NCBI RefSeq assembly: GCF_013409045.1
Contig: NZ_JACCBT010000001.1
Location: forward strand, 6,200,001-6,264,000
Source of the DNA: Actinomadura citrea
GTDB lineage: Bacteria; Actinomycetota; Actinomycetes; Streptosporangiales; Streptosporangiaceae
Direction of reading: 5' to 3'
Length of the DNA stretch: 64,000 nucleotides
The position numbers were made by a program, and so were the translations under genes. How positions within the stretch are numbered: position 1 is the first letter of the stretch; the number at the start of each line of letters is the position of its first letter. Below, one piece after another: positions 1-8,501 of the stretch. The notes under the pieces are model-generated. The model worked only from the letters and a program-made list of their open reading frames with translations. It did no database searches and was not told where the DNA came from.

Positions 1-149
1 TGCGGGTCTCCGGGTTCGACATCCCCTACCCGCCGCCGAAGCTGGAGCACGCGCACCTGCCGGACGCCGACCGCGTCCTGGACGCCGTCGACCGGCTCCA
101 GTTCGACGACGCCCCCGACGTCCTGCACCTGGACAGGGAGGCGTCGTGA
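1..149 (+). CDS. 2-oxoacid dehydrogenase E1 beta subunit, C-terminal end (partial)
   Basis: Only the last 48 codons are present, in the frame that starts at base 3. The tail contains GFDIPYPPPKLEHAHLPDAD, which is typical of the C-terminus of the thiamine-pyrophosphate E1 beta subunit of branched-chain 2-oxoacid or pyruvate dehydrogenase in actinomycetes. Its TGA overlaps the GTG start of the E2 gene in a GTGA arrangement, so the two are translationally coupled parts of one complex. The choice of branched-chain over pyruvate dehydrogenase is inferred from the sequence style and cannot be settled from this fragment. Confidence 0.8.
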   Translation, partial: RVSGFDIPYPPPKLEHAHLPDADRVLDAVDRLQFDDAPDVLHLDREAS

Positions 150-1507
150 CCGCCGCCACCCGGCAGGTGTTCCGCCTGCCCGACCTCGGCGAGGGCCTGA
201 CCGAGGCCGAGATCGTCGAATGGAAGGTCGCCGCGGGCGACACCGTCGAGGTCGACCAGGTCGTGGTGGAGGTCGAGACCGCCAAGGCGGCGGTGGAGGT
301 CCCCGTCCCCTACGCGGGGACCGTCCTGAGGCTGCACGCGGAGGCGGGCGCGATCCTCGCGGTCGGCGAGCCGCTCATCGAGGTCGGCCCCGCCGGCGCC
401 GCGACCGGACCCGCGCCCGTCGCGGACGTGCATCCGGAGGTGGCCCGCTACCGCGAGGAGGAGCAGGCCGGATCCGGCAACGTCCTGATCGGCTACGGCA
501 CCGGGCACGGGCCGGGCCGGCGCGGACGCCGCCGCGCCGGCGGCCCGAAGGCCCCGGCGGCGGCCCCCGCTCCGGTGGCCCCCGCTCCGGTGGCCCCCGC
601 TCCGGCGCCCCGCCGCGCGGAAGCCCCCCGCGTGATCTCCCCGCTCGTCCGCAGGATCGCGCGCGAGCACGGCCTCGACCTCGCCGCCGTCACCCCCACC
701 GGGCCGCGCGGCGTGATCCTGCGGCGGGACGTCGAACAGGCCGTCGCCTCAGCGGGCACGGCCGCCGAGACGGCCGGCCCCCCGGTCGCCGCGACGCCGG
801 CGCCGGCCCGTCCGATGCCCGAGCGGATCCCGCTGCGCGGGATCCGCCGGGCGGTGGCCGACAAGCTCACCCGCAGCCGCACCGAGATCCCGGACGCGAC
901 GACCTGGGTGGACGCCGACGCGACCGCCCTGGTCGAGGCCAGGGACGCGCTGCGGAGGTCCCGCCCCGAACTCGGCATCGGGCTGCTGGCCCTGCTGGCC
1001 CGCATCTGCGTGGCCGCCCTGCGGGAGTTCCCCGAGCTGAACTCCTCGGTCGACGCCGACCGGCAGGAGATCGTCCGGTACGGGCACGTCAACCTCGGTT
1101 TCGCCGCGCAGACCGACCGTGGCCTCGTCGTGCCGGTCGTGCGGGACGCGCACCTGATGACGACCGCGCAGATCGCCGCGGAGCTGGCAAGGCTCACCGG
1201 GCTCGCGCGCTCGGGCGGGCTGCCGCCCGAGGCGCTGACGGGCGGCACGTTCACCCTCAACAACTACGGCGTGTTCGGCGTGGACGGCTCCACCCCGATC
1301 ATCAACCATCCCGAGGCGGCGCTGGTCGGCGTCGGACGGATCATCGACCGCCCCTGGGTGGTGGACGGCGCGGTCGTGCCGCGCAAAATGACCCAGCTCT
1401 CCCTGACGTTCGACCACCGGGTCTGCGACGGCGGCGCGGCGGGCGGGTTCCTGCGGTTCGTGGCCGACTGCGTGGAGAACCCCGCCGTCCTGCTCACGAA
1501 CCTGTGA
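146..1507 (+). CDS. bkdC: 2-oxoacid dehydrogenase E2, dihydrolipoamide acyltransferase
   Basis: This 453-residue protein is the acyltransferase core of a 2-oxoacid dehydrogenase complex; it takes the acyl group from E1 on a swinging lipoyl arm and passes it to CoA. Residues 8-80 are one lipoyl domain, with the lipoyl-lysine in ETAKAAVEV at about K47. A Pro/Ala linker with a repeated PAPVA unit follows, then a peripheral-subunit-binding domain (about 160-197, with ISPLVRRIAREHG) and a C-terminal catalytic domain ending in the active-site motif DHRVCDGG near residue 424. A single lipoyl domain and the coupling to the E1 beta tail favour the branched-chain complex. The symbol is tentative, since a pyruvate-type E2 would look similar. 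The GTG start is fixed by the 4-base overlap with the upstream gene. Confidence 0.9.
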   Translation: MTAATRQVFRLPDLGEGLTEAEIVEWKVAAGDTVEVDQVVVEVETAKAAVEVPVPYAGTVLRLHAEAGAILAVGEPLIEVGPAGAATGPAPVADVHPEVARYREEEQAGSGNVLIGYGTGHGPGRRGRRRAGGPKAPAAAPAPVAPAPVAPAPAPRRAEAPRVISPLVRRIAREHGLDLAAVTPTGPRGVILRRDVEQAVASAGTAAETAGPPVAATPAPARPMPERIPLRGIRRAVADKLTRSRTEIPDATTWVDADATALVEARDALRRSRPELGIGLLALLARICVAALREFPELNSSVDADRQEIVRYGHVNLGFAAQTDRGLVVPVVRDAHLMTTAQIAAELARLTGLARSGGLPPEALTGGTFTLNNYGVFGVDGSTPIINHPEAALVGVGRIIDRPWVVDGAVVPRKMTQLSLTFDHRVCDGGAAGGFLRFVADCVENPAVLLTNL

Positions 1508-1529
1508 CGGCAGGGGCCGGGTTCGGCGG

Positions 1530-2552
1530 TCAGAGGCCCCGGACGGCGGCGACGGTGAAGGGGATCTCCGGAGTGCCGTCGCCGAGCGGACCGCCCTTGT
1601 CGAACTGCGAGCGGACCACGTAGAGCGTCCCGTGGCGGCGGACGAGCGTCGTCGGGACCTGGAGGGACGGGTCCGCCAGCGTGCGCTCCAGGCGGGCCCG
1701 CGTCCCGTCGGGCGCGACACGCCAGCGGGTGAGGGCGTTGTCGACGTTGTCGGCCGTCCAGAGGCGCCCGTCCTGGAGTTCGAGGCCGTCCGCGTTGTGC
1801 ATGTCGCCGCCGCTCAGAGCGACCTTGCGGATGCCGCCGGTGGCGAGGTCCAGCCGGTAGAGGTCGCCGCCGAGCATGTCGTCGGTCAGCAGGAACCGTC
1901 CCGTGGGGTCGGCGACGATCCCGTTCAGGGTGAAATCGCCTGGCTTGTGCGGTTCGAGGACGTCGCCCAGGTCGAACCGGGGCGACAGCGTGCCGATCCC
2001 GCCCCGGGCCGCGTCCAGGTCGCGCGGCGTGACCCGGTAGACGACGGCGCGGGAGCTGTCGGTCAGGTAGACGCCGCCGTCGGGTGCGACGGCGAGGTCG
2101 TTGACGAACCGGGCGCCGTCGCCGGGGACGACGAACCGCGCCAGCAGGGCGCGGCTCCGGACGTCGTAGACCGCGACGCCGGACGAGGAGTCGATCACCC
2201 ACAGCCGTCCGGCCCGGTCGGTCTTCAGCCCGTTGGCGGTGTGGCGGCCGTCGGCGCCCGCGGGCAGGAACACCTCGGCCGTGCGGTGGCCCGGACGCAT
2301 GCGGTAGACCGTGCCGTCCTCGAAGGACCCGGCGTACATCGTGCCCGTGCGCGGGTCCGCGGCGATGCCCTCGGGGTACACGCGGTCGCCCGGCAGGACG
2401 TAGGCCGTGGAGATCCGTGACGCGGCCGCCGGGGCCGCTGCGGCGCCGGCGGGCGGGCCGGCCGCCGTGGACGCGGGCGCGGCGGAGACGGCGAGAGCGG
2501 CGGCGGCGAGTCCCGCCACGGCCGCCGTGGTGGTGCGCTGGATGCGCGACAT
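1530..2552 (-). CDS. Secreted SMP-30/gluconolactonase-like beta-propeller protein
   Basis: The 340-residue protein starts with a clear Sec signal peptide: MSRIQRTTT, then an Ala/Val-rich core and an Ala/Pro cleavage region near residue 30. The mature part has repeated strands such as PEGIAADPRTGTMYAGSFED, DRAGRLWVIDSSSGVAVYD and HNADGLELQDGRLWTADNVD, the spacing of SMP-30/NHL six-bladed propellers. Family members are lactonases or sugar- and metal-binding proteins; the substrate here is unknown. It is read divergently from a MarR gene, and the TTGACG/TATCGT promoter between them carries a short inverted repeat, so MarR control is likely. The gene ends 22 bases from the end of the E2 gene, facing it. 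Confidence 0.75.
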   Translation of the reverse strand: MSRIQRTTTAAVAGLAAAALAVSAAPASTAAGPPAGAAAAPAAASRISTAYVLPGDRVYPEGIAADPRTGTMYAGSFEDGTVYRMRPGHRTAEVFLPAGADGRHTANGLKTDRAGRLWVIDSSSGVAVYDVRSRALLARFVVPGDGARFVNDLAVAPDGGVYLTDSSRAVVYRVTPRDLDAARGGIGTLSPRFDLGDVLEPHKPGDFTLNGIVADPTGRFLLTDDMLGGDLYRLDLATGGIRKVALSGGDMHNADGLELQDGRLWTADNVDNALTRWRVAPDGTRARLERTLADPSLQVPTTLVRRHGTLYVVRSQFDKGGPLGDGTPEIPFTVAAVRGL

Positions 2553-2591
2553 GACATCTCCGTTCGAGTTACATCATTAGTACGCACACAT

Positions 2592-2620
2592 ACGATAGTT
2601 AGAACCCTAATACTCGTCAA
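2592..2620 (-). promoter_or_regulatory. Promoter of the SMP-30-like gene with a candidate MarR operator in its spacer
   Basis: On the minus strand a -35 box TTGACG (2620-2615) and a -10 box TATCGT (2597-2592) are separated by exactly 17 bases. The spacer contains TTAGGGTTCTAA (2599-2610), whose TTAG and CTAA ends are inverted repeats. The -10 box lies about 40 bases before the ATG. The stretch is AT-rich compared with its surroundings, as usual for a divergent control region. That the neighbouring MarR protein binds here is inference. Confidence 0.55.
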
Positions 2621-2655
2621 CGGTCTTCTCTTCAAAGGCTCGATACCATGCGGAG

Positions 2656-3108
2656 ATGACCTCGTTGCCCGTCCCCGAGCGGCTCGGCTCGCACCTCAAG
2701 CGCGCCGAGCAGGCGCTCAACGGCGCCAAGCAGGCGGCACTGAAGCCGAGCGGGCTCACGGTCCCGCAGTACTCGGCCCTGCTCCACCTCGACGACAACC
2801 CGGGCATGTCGGCCGCCGCACTGGCCCGGGCGTGCGCGGTCACCCCGCCGACGATGAACACCGTCCTGAAGAACCTCCAGGAGCGCGGGCTGATCGAGCG
2901 CACCCCGCACCAGTGGCACCGCAACATCCTGGAGACCCGGCTCACCGCCGAGGGCGCGGCCGTCCTGGAGAGCGCCGACGCCCGCGCGGTCAAGGTCGAG
3001 CGCGGGCTCGCCGCCGAGTTCACCGACGCCGAACGGCGGACGCTGGTCGATCTGCTCGGCCGGTGCGTCGGCTTCCTGGAAGCCGCCCGGTCCGCGCCCG
3101 GCGGCTGA
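2656..3108 (+). CDS. MarR-family transcriptional regulator
   Basis: This 150-residue winged-helix protein has the MarR layout: an N-terminal dimerisation helix (ERLGSHLKRAEQALNGAKQA), the recognition region MSAAALARACAVTPPTMNTV with LKNLQERGLIER, and a C-terminal helix (GRCVGFLEAARS). The length is typical. Ligand and targets are unknown, but it is divergent from the secreted SMP-30-like gene and the two share about 100 bases of AT-rich control DNA, so it probably regulates that gene and itself. The ATG at 2656 was chosen because the domain begins directly after it. Confidence 0.85.
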   Translation: MTSLPVPERLGSHLKRAEQALNGAKQAALKPSGLTVPQYSALLHLDDNPGMSAAALARACAVTPPTMNTVLKNLQERGLIERTPHQWHRNILETRLTAEGAAVLESADARAVKVERGLAAEFTDAERRTLVDLLGRCVGFLEAARSAPGG

Positions 3109-3155
3109 GACACTCCCTACGGAACGGGACGAACGCCGCGAGCACCGGAGGAGCC

Positions 3156-3524
3156 ATGGGCGACGGGGTCCAGCACGACAGGTCGGGCCAGCTCAAGCAG
3201 ATCGAGAGCGGGCTGCTGCCCGGCGAGCAGATCATCGCCGTCTACGACGCGGTCGGCGCCGGCACCGGGTTCATCGGGCTCACCGACCGCAGGGTGATCA
3301 TCCAGGACCGCAGTTTCGCCGGCAAGAAGTACGCGATCACCAGCGTGCCCTACTCCAGGGTCACCTCGGTGAGCGTGGTCAGCAACAAGTCGTGGGCCGG
3401 GTCCTACTTCTCCACGGGCTCCATCGCGATCAACGTCGGCACGCACACCTACGAGGTCGAGTTCCGGGGCGCCGACAAGAGCCACCACGTGCACAACGTG
3501 ATCCTGCAGTACATCTCCGGCTGA
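3156..3524 (+). CDS. Small PH-like domain protein
   Basis: The 122-residue protein starts at the ATG behind a GGAGGAG ribosome binding site. The segments LLPGEQIIAVYDAVG, GFIGLTDRRVIIQDR, YAITSVPYSRVTSVSV and THTYEVEFRGADKSHHVHN form the strand pattern of the bacterial PH-like (bPH/YokE) fold, in which the TDRRVII strand is a hallmark. No signal peptide or membrane segment is visible, so it is probably cytoplasmic. Bacterial PH-like proteins are mostly uncharacterised. It lies downstream of marR with its own ribosome binding site and faces the end of sbcC. Confidence 0.7.
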   Translation: MGDGVQHDRSGQLKQIESGLLPGEQIIAVYDAVGAGTGFIGLTDRRVIIQDRSFAGKKYAITSVPYSRVTSVSVVSNKSWAGSYFSTGSIAINVGTHTYEVEFRGADKSHHVHNVILQYISG

Positions 3525-3550
3525 CCGGCGCCCCGGCGCCTTCGGCCGCG

Positions 3551-6500
3551 TCAGACGACGACCGCGGCGGTGGAGCCCGCGCGGTCCTTGGTGACGCGGA
3601 GCTGGGCGGGGATGCGGGCGCGCAGCTCGGCGACGTGGCTGACGATGCCGACCGCCCGGCCGCCGTCGCGCAGGCCGTCCAGGACGTCCATGACCTCGTC
3701 GAGGGTCTCCTCGTCGAGGGTACCGAATCCCTCGTCGACGAACAGCGTGCCGATCTCGGTGCCGCCCGCCTCGGCGGTGACGACGTCGGCGAGGCCGAGG
3801 GCCAGCGCCAGCGAGGTGATGAACGACTCGCCGCCCGACAGGGTGACCGGGTCGCGCATCAGGCCCGTCCAGGAGTCGGCGACGCGCAGGCCGAGGCCCC
3901 CGGCGCCCTTGGTGCGGTCGCCCGCCGCCTTGTCGGTGGTGTGGACGAGGGCGTAGCGGCCCCCGGACATGCGGTGCAGCCGCTCGTTCGCGGCGGCGAC
4001 GACCTGTTCGAGGCGGGCGGCCAGCACGTACGCCGACAGCGACATGGCGTGCCGGTTCGCGGCGTGCTTGCCCGAGGCGAGCCCGGCCACGCGCTCGGCG
4101 ACCTCGTGCCGCCCGGCGGCGGGTCGCCACGCGCCGACGGCGGCGGCGAGGTCCATGCGCAGCTCGGCGAGGCGCTCGCAGCGGTGCCGCGCGCGGTCGG
4201 CGGCGTTCGCGGCCCCGGTGTGCGCCGCGTCCGCCGCGGCCACCGCCGCCTCCAGGGCGGGCAGGTCGGGCGCGGGCGCGGCGGCGGCCGCGACCAGCTC
4301 CGGGTCGCCGAGCAGGGCGCGGACCTCGGCCTCCTCGTCGTCGAGCCTGCGGATCCGGTCGCGCAGGACGCCCTGGTCCTCGTCCGGCAGCGCGGCTTCG
4401 AGGACCTCCTCCGGCGTCCGGAACCCCTGCTCCTCGGCCTCCTGCGCGGCCTTGGCGCGGGCGGCGGCCAGCTCCTCGTCGGCGCGCCCGTACGCGCGGG
4501 CCGCCTCGACCGCCGCGGCGAGCGCGTCGGCCTCCCCGGCGAGCCTGGCGATGCGGGCCTCCAGCGTCGGGTCGCCGCCGCGCGCCTCGTCCAGCTCGGC
4601 GGACAGGCGGGTCTGCTCGGCGGCCAGTTCCCGGTCGTGGGTGCGGTTCTCGGTGAGGGCGCGGCCGGTCTCCTCCTGCGCGGAGCGGACCTGGTCGAGC
4701 TCCTGCTCGTGCCGGTGGAGCGCGGCCTCCAGCCGTTCGGCCTCCGCCGCGCGGGCCTCCGCGGCCGCCAGCGCCGTCTCCGCCTCGGCGAGCTCGGCGG
4801 CGAGGGCGTCCGCGTCGGCCTCCCCGGCGATCTCCAGCAGCTTGTCGCGCTCGGTGCGCAGCTCCCCGGCCGCGGTCCCGGCCCGCTCCCGGACGTCCTG
4901 GGCCTCGTCGGCCTCGGCCTGCGCCCCCTCCACCTGCTCCTCGGTCGGGATCAGCGCGAGCGAGGCCACCGGGGCCGGGTGCTCGGTGGAGCCGCAGACC
5001 CGGCAGGGCTCGCCGTCCGCGAGCTCCTCGGCGAGGACGGCGGCCATGCCGTCCAGCCGCGCCTGCCGGAGGTCGAGGACGTGCTGCCGGGCGTCCTGGG
5101 CCGTGTCGACCGCCGTCCGGTACCCGGCCTCCGCCTCGGCGAGCCGTTGCTCCACCTGGTCGCGGCGCTGCGCCGCGTCGAGGCGGCGCCCGGCGTCGCG
5201 GACGGCGGCCGCGGCGCCGGAGCGTCCGGCGGCGGCGATCCTGGCCTCGTCCAGCTCGGCGCGGCGCCCCTCCACGAGCGCGGGAAGGTCGGCGAGCGCG
5301 GCGCGGATCCGCGCGTCCTCCGGCTCCAGCCGCAGCAGTTCCGCGGCCAGCGCCTCCCGCTCGCGGCCGACCCGCCGGAGCCGGGCGGCGGCGGCCCTGC
5401 GGCCCTCCAGCGCCGCGACCTCGTCGCGGCGGTCGCGCTCGGCCTTGGCGAGGACGTCCTGCGGCGCCTTCGGCGGCAGCAGCGCGGCGGCCCGGGCCCG
5501 GGTCTCCTCGGCCCAGCGGCGGGCGCGGCTCGCCTCCCCGTACCGGGCCTGGACATCCCTGACCAGCGGGACGACCCGGTCGGCGCGGGCGGCGGCGTCC
5601 AGCCGCGAGGCCAGCCCCGACTTCTCCTCCGCGCGCTCGGCCAGCGCGTCGCGCCTGGCGAGCGCCTCGGCGTGGCGGCGCCGCCGGTCGGCGAGCGCCC
5701 GCGCGTCCTGCAGTTCCTCGCGGGCCGCGTCCAGCGCCGCCGCCACGCCCGCGCGCAGCTCCTCGACGACGGCGCGGACGTCCTCCTGACCGCCCGCCAG
5801 CTCCGCGGCCCACGCGGGCAGCGCCTCCACCTCGGCGAACGGCTCCACGGCCGGCTCCCCGCGACGCGGCGCCGGGACGGCCGGGCGAGGAGCGCGCGGC
5901 GGGGCGGCGCCGGTCGTCTCGCAGATCCGGTCGGCGATCGAGACCGCCCGCGCCCCGAGCTCGGCGGCCTCCCGGCCGGTCGCGGCGCGCCGCTCGGCGA
6001 GCCACTTCTCGACCTGCGCGAACACCTCGGCGGCGAACAGCCGCTCCAGCACCTTGCGCCGGTCGTCGACGCCGGCGCGCAGGAACCCGGCGAACTCCCC
6101 CTGCGGCAGCATCGCCACCTGGCAGAACTGGGTCGCGTCCATCCCGAGCATCTGCGACACGAGGTCGCCCGCCTCGTCCAGCCGGGTGCTGAGCCCGACC
6201 CACGCGCCGTGCTCGAACTCCTCGAGGACGACCTTGGCGTGCTCGGTCGTCGTCCCGGACCCGCGCAGCTTCGGCCGCTCCCAGGCGGGCGAGCGCGTGA
6301 CGCGAAGCCGGCGGCCCCGGATGGTCGTCTCCAGCACCACGCGCGGCCCGGCGCCGGGCGGCGCGTGGTCGCTGCGCAGCCCCTTCACCGCCTTGCGGAC
6401 GCCGGGCACCTGCCCGTAGAGCGCGAAGCACACCGCGTCGAGGATGCTCGTCTTGCCCGCGCCCGTCCGGCCCTGGATGAGGAACAGCCCGGCGTCGGAC

Positions 6501-6574
6501 AGCGCGTCGAAGTCGATGACCTCCGTCCCCGAGAAGGGCCCGAACGCCGCGATCTCCAGCCGGTGCAGCCTCAC
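3551..6574 (-). CDS. sbcC: Exonuclease SbcCD, SMC-like ATPase subunit
   Basis: The 1007-residue protein is the ATPase of the SbcCD (bacterial Mre11-Rad50) nuclease, which opens hairpins and processes double-strand breaks. The N-terminus RLEIAAFGPFSG is followed by Walker A GRTGAGKTS. Two long Ala/Glu/Arg-rich coiled coils flank a CxxC zinc hook (CRVCGSTEHP) near residue 525. At the C-terminus come the ABC signature LSGGESF and Walker B LFVDEGFGTLD. The GTG start at 6574 was chosen because it forms a GTGA overlap with the sbcD stop and sits right before the conserved N-terminus. The frame stays open upstream, but that extension has no SbcC homology. Confidence 0.95.
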   Translation of the reverse strand: MRLHRLEIAAFGPFSGTEVIDFDALSDAGLFLIQGRTGAGKTSILDAVCFALYGQVPGVRKAVKGLRSDHAPPGAGPRVVLETTIRGRRLRVTRSPAWERPKLRGSGTTTEHAKVVLEEFEHGAWVGLSTRLDEAGDLVSQMLGMDATQFCQVAMLPQGEFAGFLRAGVDDRRKVLERLFAAEVFAQVEKWLAERRAATGREAAELGARAVSIADRICETTGAAPPRAPRPAVPAPRRGEPAVEPFAEVEALPAWAAELAGGQEDVRAVVEELRAGVAAALDAAREELQDARALADRRRRHAEALARRDALAERAEEKSGLASRLDAAARADRVVPLVRDVQARYGEASRARRWAEETRARAAALLPPKAPQDVLAKAERDRRDEVAALEGRRAAAARLRRVGREREALAAELLRLEPEDARIRAALADLPALVEGRRAELDEARIAAAGRSGAAAAVRDAGRRLDAAQRRDQVEQRLAEAEAGYRTAVDTAQDARQHVLDLRQARLDGMAAVLAEELADGEPCRVCGSTEHPAPVASLALIPTEEQVEGAQAEADEAQDVRERAGTAAGELRTERDKLLEIAGEADADALAAELAEAETALAAAEARAAEAERLEAALHRHEQELDQVRSAQEETGRALTENRTHDRELAAEQTRLSAELDEARGGDPTLEARIARLAGEADALAAAVEAARAYGRADEELAAARAKAAQEAEEQGFRTPEEVLEAALPDEDQGVLRDRIRRLDDEEAEVRALLGDPELVAAAAAPAPDLPALEAAVAAADAAHTGAANAADRARHRCERLAELRMDLAAAVGAWRPAAGRHEVAERVAGLASGKHAANRHAMSLSAYVLAARLEQVVAAANERLHRMSGGRYALVHTTDKAAGDRTKGAGGLGLRVADSWTGLMRDPVTLSGGESFITSLALALGLADVVTAEAGGTEIGTLFVDEGFGTLDEETLDEVMDVLDGLRDGGRAVGIVSHVAELRARIPAQLRVTKDRAGSTAAVVV

Positions 6575-7698
6575 GCCATGGCCTCCTTCCGGCGGAAGGC
6601 CTCGAAGGCCTCGTGGAGCAGGGCGCGTTCGGCGCCGGTGGCCGGCCCGTCGGTGACCTCGGCGACGAAGTCGCCCGCGATGTCGAGGTCGGAGCGCTCG
6701 CGGACGCGCTCGGACCAGGTGCGGCCGCCGTCCGCGCCGCCGCCCTCGGGCTCGAAGCCGAGGACGAGCGTGTGCGGGAAGCGGCGGCGCAGCCGCTCCA
6801 TCGCGGCGGACGGGCGGCGCGCGTCGGTGAGCGTGATCTGGAGCCAGCGGTCCTCGACCTCGTCGAACGACGGGTCGGCGAGCAGGTCGTCGATGCGGCC
6901 GCGGACCCGGGCCAGGCGCCGCGGGACGGGGGCCTCGACGAACTCCGCCGCGACGCCGTCGGCGCGCAGGTCGATCAGCCACGAGCCCTTGACGTGCCTC
7001 TCCTCGGAGAAGGAGTACGCGAGCGGCGAGCCCGAGTAGCGGACGCGGTCGCCGATGCGCCAGGCGCCGTGCAGGTGGCCGAGCGCGGCGTAGTCGACGC
7101 CGTCGAACACCGACGCCGACACCTGCGAGGAGCCGCCGACCGAGATGTCGCGCTCGCTCTCGCTGGACTCGCCGCCGGTGACGAACGCGTGCGCGAGCAC
7201 GACCGAGAGCCGGTCGTGGCGCGCGGCGTCGTCGCGGACGCGGCGCATGGCCTCGGTGAGCGCGGCGGCGTGGCTGCGCTCGTCCAGCTCCCACGGGTGG
7301 CGGACGAGCTCGGGCTCCAGGTAGGGGACGCCGTAGATCGCGGCGTCGCCCACGACGACGGGCTCCCCCACGGTCGCGAAGTCGGTGCGGACGTGCACGC
7401 CGGCGGCGTCCATCAGCGCCGACCCGAACCCGAGGCGGCGCGCGGAGTCGTGGTTGCCCGCGATGAGCACGACCCGGGTGTGGGCGGCGAGCCGCTCCAG
7501 GGCCTCGTTGCACAGCCGGACGGCGTCGACGGCGGGCAGGGCCCGGTCGTAGACGTCCCCGGAGACCAGCACGCACTCGACCCGCTCCGCCGCGACGGTC
7601 TCGACCAGGTGGTCGACGAACGCCGCCTGCGCGGCCAGCAGGTCCTCGCGGTGGAACGATCTGCCGAGATGCCAGTCGGAGGTGTGCAGGATTCGCAT
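6571..7698 (-). CDS. sbcD: Exonuclease SbcCD, nuclease subunit
   Basis: The 375-residue protein is the Mn-dependent metallophosphoesterase partner of SbcC. The metal-binding motifs are visible in order: TSDWHLG (D8, H10), SGDVYDRA, GNHDSARRL, LAHAFVTGG and ALGHLHGAW. The C-terminal part (from about residue 270) corresponds to the capping domain that contacts SbcC. It is first in a two-gene unit and overlaps sbcC by four bases, which supports equimolar synthesis. It is divergent from the RibD-type reductase gene, with 116 bases between the two starts. Confidence 0.95.
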   Translation of the reverse strand: MRILHTSDWHLGRSFHREDLLAAQAAFVDHLVETVAAERVECVLVSGDVYDRALPAVDAVRLCNEALERLAAHTRVVLIAGNHDSARRLGFGSALMDAAGVHVRTDFATVGEPVVVGDAAIYGVPYLEPELVRHPWELDERSHAAALTEAMRRVRDDAARHDRLSVVLAHAFVTGGESSESERDISVGGSSQVSASVFDGVDYAALGHLHGAWRIGDRVRYSGSPLAYSFSEERHVKGSWLIDLRADGVAAEFVEAPVPRRLARVRGRIDDLLADPSFDEVEDRWLQITLTDARRPSAAMERLRRRFPHTLVLGFEPEGGGADGGRTWSERVRERSDLDIAGDFVAEVTDGPATGAERALLHEAFEAFRRKEAMA

Positions 7699-7814
7699 GT
7701 CGCAGCAACCATAGGCACCCCCTCCGACACATCCGGCGCAGAAACGCCGAGTCGCCTCAAACGATCTGCGCGAGCGATGCGATCAAGGACGCGGCGCTCC
7801 CGTAGGGTGTCGGC

Positions 7815-8501
7815 GTGAGCGACCGTCCCTATGTGCTGCTGAGCTGCGCGATGTCCGCCGACGGCTACATCGACGACGCGACTCCGGAGCGGCTGCGGCT
7901 GTCCAGCACGGCGGACTGGGACCGGGTCGACGCGGTGCGCGCCGGCTGTGACGCGATCCTCGTCGGCGCGGGCACCGTCCGGGCCGACGACCCGCGGCTG
8001 CTCGTCCGGTCGGCGGCGCGGCGGGAGCAGCGGGTCGCGCGGGGGCTGCCGCCCGACCTCACCAAGGTGACGCTGACCTGGAGCGGCGACCTGGACCCCG
8101 GCGCGCGGTTCTTCACCACGGGTGGGTCCCCGAAGCTCGTGTACGCCCCGACCGGCACGGCGGGCGGGCTGGCGGCCCGGCTGGCCGGCCTCGCCGAGGT
8201 CGTGGACGCCGGCGACCCGCTCGCGCTGGGCGCGGTGCTCGGCGACCTCGCGTCCCGGGGCGTCCGGCGGCTGATGGTCGAGGGCGGCGGCGGGATCCAC
8301 ACGCTGTTCCTCACCGCCGACGCGGTGGACGAGCTGCAGCTCGTGGTGGCGCCGTTCTTCGTCGGCGACCCGTCCGCGCCGCGCTTCGTGCGGTCCGGGG
8401 TGTTCCCGCAGTCCCCGGCGCGCCCCATGCGGCTGGAGGAGTCCACCCGCATCGGCGATCTCGCCCTGCTGCGCTACCTGGTCGGCGGCGCGCGTGGATG
8501 A
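7815..8501 (+). CDS. RibD C-terminal-type pyrimidine reductase
   Basis: This 228-residue protein matches the reductase half of RibD and the bacterial DHFR-like fold: YVLLSCAMSADGYIDD at the N-terminus, ILVGAGTVRADDPRLLVR, the GGSPKLVYAP strand and LMVEGGGGIHTLFL. In RibD this domain reduces the ribosylamino-pyrimidine intermediate of riboflavin synthesis with NADPH. The deaminase half is a separate gene directly downstream, overlapping by eight bases, which reverses the usual deaminase-reductase order. A TAGGGT hexamer at 7803-7808 ends seven bases before the GTG, so the message may be nearly leaderless. A role in riboflavin or in another pterin/pyrimidine pathway is possible; no other rib genes are nearby. 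Confidence 0.8.
   Translation: MSDRPYVLLSCAMSADGYIDDATPERLRLSSTADWDRVDAVRAGCDAILVGAGTVRADDPRLLVRSAARREQRVARGLPPDLTKVTLTWSGDLDPGARFFTTGGSPKLVYAPTGTAGGLAARLAGLAEVVDAGDPLALGAVLGDLASRGVRRLMVEGGGGIHTLFLTADAVDELQLVVAPFFVGDPSAPRFVRSGVFPQSPARPMRLEESTRIGDLALLRYLVGGARG

Noticed and set aside
541..620. Tandem DNA repeat (gctccggtggccccc units)
   Set aside because: It encodes the Pro/Ala-rich interdomain linker of the E2 protein, which is normally repetitive.
3392..7039. A plus-strand frame open for about 1200 codons opposite sbcC and sbcD
   Set aside because: Very long chance frames are expected opposite high-GC coding DNA; its translation is low-complexity Arg/Gly/Ala/Leu without any domain, while the minus strand encodes complete SbcC and SbcD.
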